A stretch of DNA of 64,000 nucleotides from Virgibacillus_F necropolis_A. Lineage in GTDB: Bacteria; Bacillota; Bacilli; Bacillales; Amphibacillaceae. The position numbers and the translations under genes were made by a program. This document shows positions 59,399-64,000 of this stretch, one piece after another. The stretch lies in assembly GCF_044793635.1 (NCBI RefSeq), contig NZ_CP084992.1, positions 1,736,001 to 1,800,000 on the forward strand. Reading direction: 5' to 3'. The notes below the pieces were generated by a model. The model was not told where the DNA came from. It searched no databases and worked only from the letters and a program-made list of their open reading frames with translations. Position 1 is the stretch's first letter. Each line of letters opens with the position of its first letter.

Positions 59399-60580
59399 TT
59401 TAGGTACTTCTACCAAAATTGCGTCGCCTTGACCGCCGCCACTGCAGATTGCAGCGACACCAAGTCCACCACCGTGGCGTTTTAGTTCATGTATTAATGT
59501 TAAAATAATGCGCGCACCACTTGCTCCGATTGGGTGTCCAAGCGCTACAGCTCCACCGTTAACATTTACTTTTTCTGGATCAATCCCTGCGATTTTTCCA
59601 CTTGCAAGTGACACAACAGCGAATGCTTCGTTGATTTCAAATAAATCAATGTCATCTTTAGAGTGACCTGTCTTTTCTAGCAATTTATTAATAACAAGGC
59701 CCGGTGTTTCTGGGAAGTCTTTTGCTTCCACTGCAACTTCTGCATGGCCAAGAACTGTTGCCATTGGGGCTTTGCCTAATTGTTCTGCTTTCTCGTCTGA
59801 CATGACAACAAATGCACATGCGCCATCATTGATTCCAGGTGCATTCCCTGCAGTAACTGTTCCATCTGAACCAAACGCTGGGCGTAATTTTGCCAATCGC
59901 TCTAATGTAGTATTCTTACGTGGAGCTTCATCTGTATCAACAACGATTGGGTCACCTTTACGTTGTGGAACCTCAAGAGACACAATTTCTTCAGCAAATT
60001 TACCATCATCAATTGCCTTTACTGCACGTTGATGAGATCGGTATGACCATTCGTCTTGCTGCACTCTTGATAATTCGTGTTTCTCCGCTGTGCTATTTCC
60101 GTAAGTACCCATATGAACATTTTTGAAAGAACATGTTAATCCATCATGAATCATCATATCTTTTACCGACTTGTCACCCATGCGGTTGCCCCAACGAGCA
60201 TCAGGTAAGAAATATGGTGCATTGCTCATGCTTTCCATTCCACCAGCAACAATTACAGATTCGTCACCAAGACGAATCAATTGGTCTGCTAGTGTTACAC
60301 TGCGCAAGCCTGACGCACATACTTTGTTAATGGTTTCTGTTTTTACGTTCCAAGGAATTCCAGCTTCCCTCGCTGCTTGTCGTGATGGAATCTGACCTTG
60401 ACCACCTTGCAGGACGGTCCCCATAATTACTTCATCAAGTTCCGCTTCATCTAGCCCCGCACGATCAAGTGCTTCGCGGATAGCCTTTCCGCCTAGTTGT
60501 GATGCCGTAAAAGGTTTTAGTGCTCCTCCAAATTTTCCAAATGGTGTACGCGCTCCGGATACAATAACAGTTTTTGCCAT
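59396..60580 (-). CDS. mmgA: Acetyl-CoA C-acetyltransferase (thiolase), MmgA-like
   Basis: 394 residues. Catalytic cysteine C88 (NKVCASGLRS), histidine in GHPIGASGAR and second cysteine in CSGGGQGDA. Degradative/ketogenic thiolase; first gene of the operon mmgA-mmgB-acd-acd-meaB-tetR-icmF. AAGGGATGTTGGAG precedes the ATG. Differs from the B. subtilis mmg operon, which continues into methylcitrate genes. Confidence 0.95.
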   Translation of the reverse strand: MAKTVIVSGARTPFGKFGGALKPFTASQLGGKAIREALDRAGLDEAELDEVIMGTVLQGGQGQIPSRQAAREAGIPWNVKTETINKVCASGLRSVTLADQLIRLGDESVIVAGGMESMSNAPYFLPDARWGNRMGDKSVKDMMIHDGLTCSFKNVHMGTYGNSTAEKHELSRVQQDEWSYRSHQRAVKAIDDGKFAEEIVSLEVPQRKGDPIVVDTDEAPRKNTTLERLAKLRPAFGSDGTVTAGNAPGINDGACAFVVMSDEKAEQLGKAPMATVLGHAEVAVEAKDFPETPGLVINKLLEKTGHSKDDIDLFEINEAFAVVSLASGKIAGIDPEKVNVNGGAVALGHPIGASGARIILTLIHELKRHGGGLGVAAICSGGGQGDAILVEVPK

Positions 60581-60617
60581 GACTCCAACATCCCTTTCTT
60601 ATTTAAAAAGTAATTTG

Positions 60618-60635
60618 ATTGATAACGCTTTCTTT
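60618..60635 (-). promoter_or_regulatory. cre site (CcpA operator) upstream of mmgA
   Basis: Minus strand AAAGAAAGCGTTATCAAT fits the consensus WWTGNAARCGNWWWCAWW at 17 of 18 positions. B. subtilis mmg is also under carbon catabolite repression. Confidence 0.7.
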
Positions 60636-60643
60636 TTGAATTT

Positions 60644-60661
60644 TGATCGAACGCTCGCTCA
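60644..60661. promoter_or_regulatory. Candidate TetR-type operator upstream of mmgA
   Basis: TGATCGAACGCTCGCTCA is an 18-bp imperfect palindrome, 7 of 9 positions matching between arms, of the general type TGAnCGAnCGnTCGnTCA. It is 65-80 bp before the first gene of the operon that encodes a TetR protein. Confidence 0.5.
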
Positions 60662-60678
60662 GTAGTGATTCATAAATT

Positions 60679-60706
60679 AGAGAGGCAATAAATCTACCTC
60701 TCTATC
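60679..60706 (-). terminator. Terminator of the fadF-type gene
   Basis: Minus-strand stem AGAGAGG / CCTCTCT just past the stop; the following sequence is A/T rich but the T run is short. Confidence 0.6.
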
Positions 60707-60709
60707 ATT

Positions 60710-62836
60710 TTAAGCTGATTTCTCTTGTTCTTCAACAAGTACTGACAATGCTAGAATTTCCGCAACGTCCATTGTACTGATATCCTCTTCTACTTCTTTT
60801 GCTTTTGTACCATCACTAAGCATGGTTAAGCAATATGGACATGCACTGGAAATCATCGTTGGTTCAACCTTCATAGCCTGCTCTGTACGAGAAACGTTGA
60901 TGCGGTTTCCAGTAGTTTCTTCAGACCACATTAATCCACCACCTGCGCCACAGCACATTCCATTTTCACGGTTACGATCCATCTCTACTAATTCAAGACC
61001 TGGAATCGATTTAAGAATTTCACGTGGTGGGTCATAAACGCCATTATATCTTCCTAGATAACAAGAATCATGATAGGTTAAGCGTTCATTTATTTCACCC
61101 TGTGGACTTAATTTTCCATTCATTACGAGATCATAAAGCATTTGTGTATGGTGATGTACCTCTGCCTCGTAACCGAAATCAGGATACTCATTTTTGAAAA
61201 TGTTGTAAGCGTGCGGATCGATTGTAACGATTTTTGTCACGCCATTTTTCTCAAATTCTTTAATATTCTTCTCAGCAATCTCCTGGAATAAAAATTCATT
61301 CCCGATACGACGAGCCGTATCCCCAGAGTTTGCTTCCTTATTACCCATAATTGCAAAACTAATTCCAGCTTGGTTCATCAACTTCGCAAATGCTAACGCA
61401 ATTTTTTGACTGCGGTTATCATAAGCCCCCATTGAGCTCACCCAGAATAAATATTCAAATTCTTTTTCTTCTTTTTTCAATTCTTTAACAGTTGGAATAT
61501 AAACTGTCTCATCAAGTTCGCGCCATTTGATGCGATCTTTTTTCGATAATCCCCAAGGGTTACCTTGGCGTTCGATGTTCATTACTGCACGTTGTTGATC
61601 TTGGTTCATTTTTCCTTCTGTCATAACAAGGTAACGACGCATGTCAATGATTGTACCAACGTGTTCATTCATTACCGGACAAGCATCCTCACAGTTACGG
61701 CATGTTGTGCAACCAGCAAGCTCTTCTTCGGTAATAACATCACCGATTAGGCTAATATCCTGTATGCTTTTTTCAGCTGCTTGTTGGCCACCACTTTGAG
61801 TCATGCTTGCCAATTGGTTTCCAGACGTTCCTGAAAACGCATAGGACGGAACCCATGGTGATTTACCTGTGACCGCTGCACCTTTTGCAGTTAAGTGATC
61901 ACGAACTTTTACCATGATATCCATTGGTGACAGCATTTTCCCTGATCCTGATGCAGGACAAACGTCTGTACAACGTCCACACTCTACACAGGCATAGAAA
62001 TCAATCATTTGATGTTGCTCAAAGTCTTCTACTTTCCCTACTCCAAATGAAATTTCTTCTTCACTTTCTTCTGCATCTTCATCAATATCAAAATCTAGTT
62101 TTTTTAGTTTACCAGGTACACGTTTACTTAAAAATACGTTAACTGGTGCTGCAAGTAAGTGTGCATGTTTTGATTGTGGAACATAAACTAAGAATGTCAA
62201 AATTGTCACGGTGTGTACCCACCACGCTACATAGAACAGAATCATAGCTGCAAGTGGACTTAACCAACCAAACGCCAATGCTACTAAACTAGCAATTGGT
62301 TCTGACCAGGTCGCCGCCTCGCCATGCCATACCATTGCAAATCCATTTCCTAGTAAAACGGATATCATTAATGTTCCGATGAAAATTAATACTAGACCTG
62401 CTTTAAAGCCTCGTTTTAGGCGAACAATTTTCTCAATATACCTACGATAAAATGCCCAAATAACAGCTACTAAAATCGTTAAAGTAACGATTTCCTGAAA
62501 AAATGTAAAAGCAGGATATAACGGTCCAAATGGCAGATGATTTCCAGGCGCAAGCCCTTTAACAAACATGTCAAGCGCACCAAATTGAACGAGTAAGAAA
62601 CCATAGAACATCATAACGTGAATGGTTCCTGACTTTTTATCCTTTAACAGCTTCGATTGACCGAAAACAATTTTACCAATTCGACGAAAGCGTTCTTTAA
62701 AGTCTCGGTCAAACTCCGATTTCTTACCGAGCCTGATGTAAGCTACACGTGTGGCCACGACTTTAGCGAATAAATACAAGCCATAGATGACAATAGCAAT
62801 AAATGCTACCATATTAAGAAGTAAAAATGTATCCAC
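60710..62836 (-). CDS. fadF: FadF-type Fe-S membrane oxidoreductase (ETF:menaquinone route)
   Basis: 708 residues. N-terminal membrane domain with five or six helices (about 1-240) resembling the heterodisulfide reductase/nitrate reductase gamma fold, two 4Fe-4S ferredoxin motifs (CVECGRCTDVCP and CTTCRNCEDACP) and two CCG domains (SCYLGRYNG / MCCGAGGGLMW, SACPYC). B. subtilis FadF (YwjF) is the counterpart and is believed to pass electrons from ETF to menaquinone during beta-oxidation. The GTG at 62836 follows GGGGGAG. Confidence 0.9.
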   Translation of the reverse strand: MDTFLLLNMVAFIAIVIYGLYLFAKVVATRVAYIRLGKKSEFDRDFKERFRRIGKIVFGQSKLLKDKKSGTIHVMMFYGFLLVQFGALDMFVKGLAPGNHLPFGPLYPAFTFFQEIVTLTILVAVIWAFYRRYIEKIVRLKRGFKAGLVLIFIGTLMISVLLGNGFAMVWHGEAATWSEPIASLVALAFGWLSPLAAMILFYVAWWVHTVTILTFLVYVPQSKHAHLLAAPVNVFLSKRVPGKLKKLDFDIDEDAEESEEEISFGVGKVEDFEQHQMIDFYACVECGRCTDVCPASGSGKMLSPMDIMVKVRDHLTAKGAAVTGKSPWVPSYAFSGTSGNQLASMTQSGGQQAAEKSIQDISLIGDVITEEELAGCTTCRNCEDACPVMNEHVGTIIDMRRYLVMTEGKMNQDQQRAVMNIERQGNPWGLSKKDRIKWRELDETVYIPTVKELKKEEKEFEYLFWVSSMGAYDNRSQKIALAFAKLMNQAGISFAIMGNKEANSGDTARRIGNEFLFQEIAEKNIKEFEKNGVTKIVTIDPHAYNIFKNEYPDFGYEAEVHHHTQMLYDLVMNGKLSPQGEINERLTYHDSCYLGRYNGVYDPPREILKSIPGLELVEMDRNRENGMCCGAGGGLMWSEETTGNRINVSRTEQAMKVEPTMISSACPYCLTMLSDGTKAKEVEEDISTMDVAEILALSVLVEEQEKSA

Positions 62837-62959
62837 TATCCGCTCCCCCTTTAAATTTAGTATACCGAAAAATGTTAGCGATTGCATTTTTCGGAAAAAT
62901 ATATATGTTTGGATAGAAAAATTCCCCTATACTAAACTATTACATTCTTAGTTTAATCA

Positions 62960-62973
62960 TGAATGATCATTCA
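62960..62973. promoter_or_regulatory. 14-bp perfect palindrome upstream of fadF
   Basis: TGAATGATCATTCA, about 125 bp before the start codon. Its half-site TGAATGA equals that of the B. subtilis FadR box (TGAATGANTANTCATTCA), but the 4-bp centre is missing, so FadR binding is doubtful. Confidence 0.4.
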
Positions 62974-63005
62974 GTCAACACAAATTTAGCGAAAATTGTA
63001 GAAAA

Positions 63006-63036
63006 GAAAAAATTCCCTAGCGTAAAAACACTAGGA
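63006..63036 (-). terminator. Terminator of argS
   Basis: Minus-strand stem CCTAGTG / CGCTAGG followed by AATTTTTTC, about 70 nt after the stop. Confidence 0.75.
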
Positions 63037-63106
63037 AATTTTAATCCTAACTGTGTTAATGACAGCTCCATCCCCCGTGTGCTGAGGTTAAAACCCAAGC
63101 TTCATT

Positions 63107-64000
63107 TTACATTTTCTCTGGTGCTGTAACTCCAATTAATTTAAGTCCATTTGCAATTGTTGTTTTCACTGCTTCCATTAATGCCAGTCTTGCTTTCGTT
63201 AATTCCTGATCATCGCTGAATACTTTTTCAGCGTTATAAAAGCTGTGCAATAATGTTGCCAGGTCAAAAACGTATTGTGTCACTTTATGCGGTGTACGCT
63301 TGACCGCTGCATCTGCGACTGTTTGCGGAAATTCGCCAAGTTTTTTCAATAAATCTGTTTCTTTTTCAGCCGTTAACAGGGTTGCATCAAAATCGCTATG
63401 AGTCGCGAATCCTTTTTCCTCTGCTTGCGTAAGCATCGTACAAATTCTTGCATGTGCATATTGTACATAATAAACAGGATTTTCATTTGATTCCGAACGT
63501 GCAAGATCCATATCAAAGTCAAGTTGTGAATCGTTGGAACGGGTTACAAAGAAGTAACGTACCGCATCTATTCCTACTTCTTCCATCAATTCACGTAGCG
63601 CAACAGCTTTTCCTGTTCGCTTACTCATTTTTACCTTTTCCCCGTTTTCAAACAGGCTCACCATTTGGATCGTTTTAACTTCAAATCTTTCTTTATCATA
63701 GCCAAGTGCCTGGATCGCTGCACGCATTCTTGGAATATACCCGTGATGGTCTGCGCCCCACACGTTAATTACTTTGTCATAGCCGCGATTAAATTTATCC
63801 TTATGATACGCAATATCTGGTGTTAAATAAGTGTAGCTTCCATCCTGCTTGATTAATACACGATCCTTGTCATCACCAAAATCAGTTGAGCGGAACCATG
63901 TTGCACCATCTTTTTCGTACATGTAATTTTTATCCCGTAAAATATCTAGTGCGTTTGATACTTTATTTTCCGTGTATAGGGATGTTTCAGAAAACCAGTT
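63107..64000 (-). CDS. argS: Arginyl-tRNA synthetase, C-terminal part (cut by window edge)
   Basis: The last 297 codons of a class I synthetase; the frame runs off the right edge without a stop. KMSKR signature in VKMSKRTGKAV, GADHHGYIPRM and the DALR anticodon-binding domain with VQYAHARICTML and the C-terminal GLKLIGVTAPEKM. Charges tRNA-Arg. Next to fadF and rpoE as in B. subtilis. Confidence 0.96.
   Translation of the reverse strand, partial: NWFSETSLYTENKVSNALDILRDKNYMYEKDGATWFRSTDFGDDKDRVLIKQDGSYTYLTPDIAYHKDKFNRGYDKVINVWGADHHGYIPRMRAAIQALGYDKERFEVKTIQMVSLFENGEKVKMSKRTGKAVALRELMEEVGIDAVRYFFVTRSNDSQLDFDMDLARSESNENPVYYVQYAHARICTMLTQAEEKGFATHSDFDATLLTAEKETDLLKKLGEFPQTVADAAVKRTPHKVTQYVFDLATLLHSFYNAEKVFSDDQELTKARLALMEAVKTTIANGLKLIGVTAPEKM

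Overview
The window is chromosomal DNA from a low-GC, endospore-forming member of the Bacillaceae. The proteins and gene order match the Bacillus subtilis segment from flhP/mbl through the ATP synthase, ywl, prfA, rho, glpX, spo0F, pyrG and rpoE genes to argS. The repeat content and protein divergence suggest a relative such as Oceanobacillus, Virgibacillus or Lentibacillus; the genus is inferred. Every protein gene I can support lies on the minus strand, so transcription runs from high to low coordinates. I saw no tRNA, rRNA, transposase, phage structural gene or CRISPR array.

Layout from left to right. 0-9 kb: a repeat element, an EpuA-like protein, flhP-flhO-mbl, spoIIID, an AimR-like peptide receptor with a small peptide gene, spoIIQ and spoIID. 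9-16 kb: a murein-peptide salvage block (dppA-ykfA-ykfB-ykfC) inserted between spoIID and murAA, then ywmB and ywzB. 16-24 kb: the complete F1Fo ATP synthase operon atpIBEFHAGDC. 24-32 kb: a Vpr-type protease, mnaA, upp, glyA, ywlG, rpiB and ywlE. 32-38 kb: a composite repeat, mntP, tsaC (ywlC), ywlB, spoIIR, prmC and prfA, overlaid by a cluster of DnaA boxes. 38-50 kb: a glutamate synthase-like protein, tdk, rpmE (type B), rho, glpX, murAB, tal, fbaA, spo0F, pyrG and rpoE. 50-64 kb: a fatty/branched-chain acyl-CoA operon (thiolase, hydroxyacyl-CoA dehydrogenase, two acyl-CoA dehydrogenases, meaB, tetR, icmF), the FadF-type Fe-S membrane protein, and the 3' part of argS.

Themes. Sporulation genes recur (spoIIID, spoIIQ, spoIID, spoIIR, spo0F), two with plausible sigma-F promoters and one with a plausible sigma-H promoter. 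Cell-wall synthesis and salvage (murAA, murAB, mnaA, mbl, dpp/ykf) and carbon metabolism (glpX, fbaA, tal, rpiB, glyA) fill most of the rest. The acyl-CoA operon has a near-consensus cre site and a TetR-type palindrome before its first gene.

The most unusual content is between and beside the core genes: (1) an AimR-family receptor with an adjacent short peptide gene and no phage genes nearby; (2) intergenic arrays of degenerate repeats whose period is exactly 20 bp in one sequence family and exactly 21 bp in two unrelated ones, about two helical turns; (3) six exact TTATCCACA DnaA boxes within 3 kb around tsaC-prfA; (4) structured repeats whose outer stems differ in sequence but still pair, two of them inside a roughly 600-bp element bounded by long imperfect inverted repeats.
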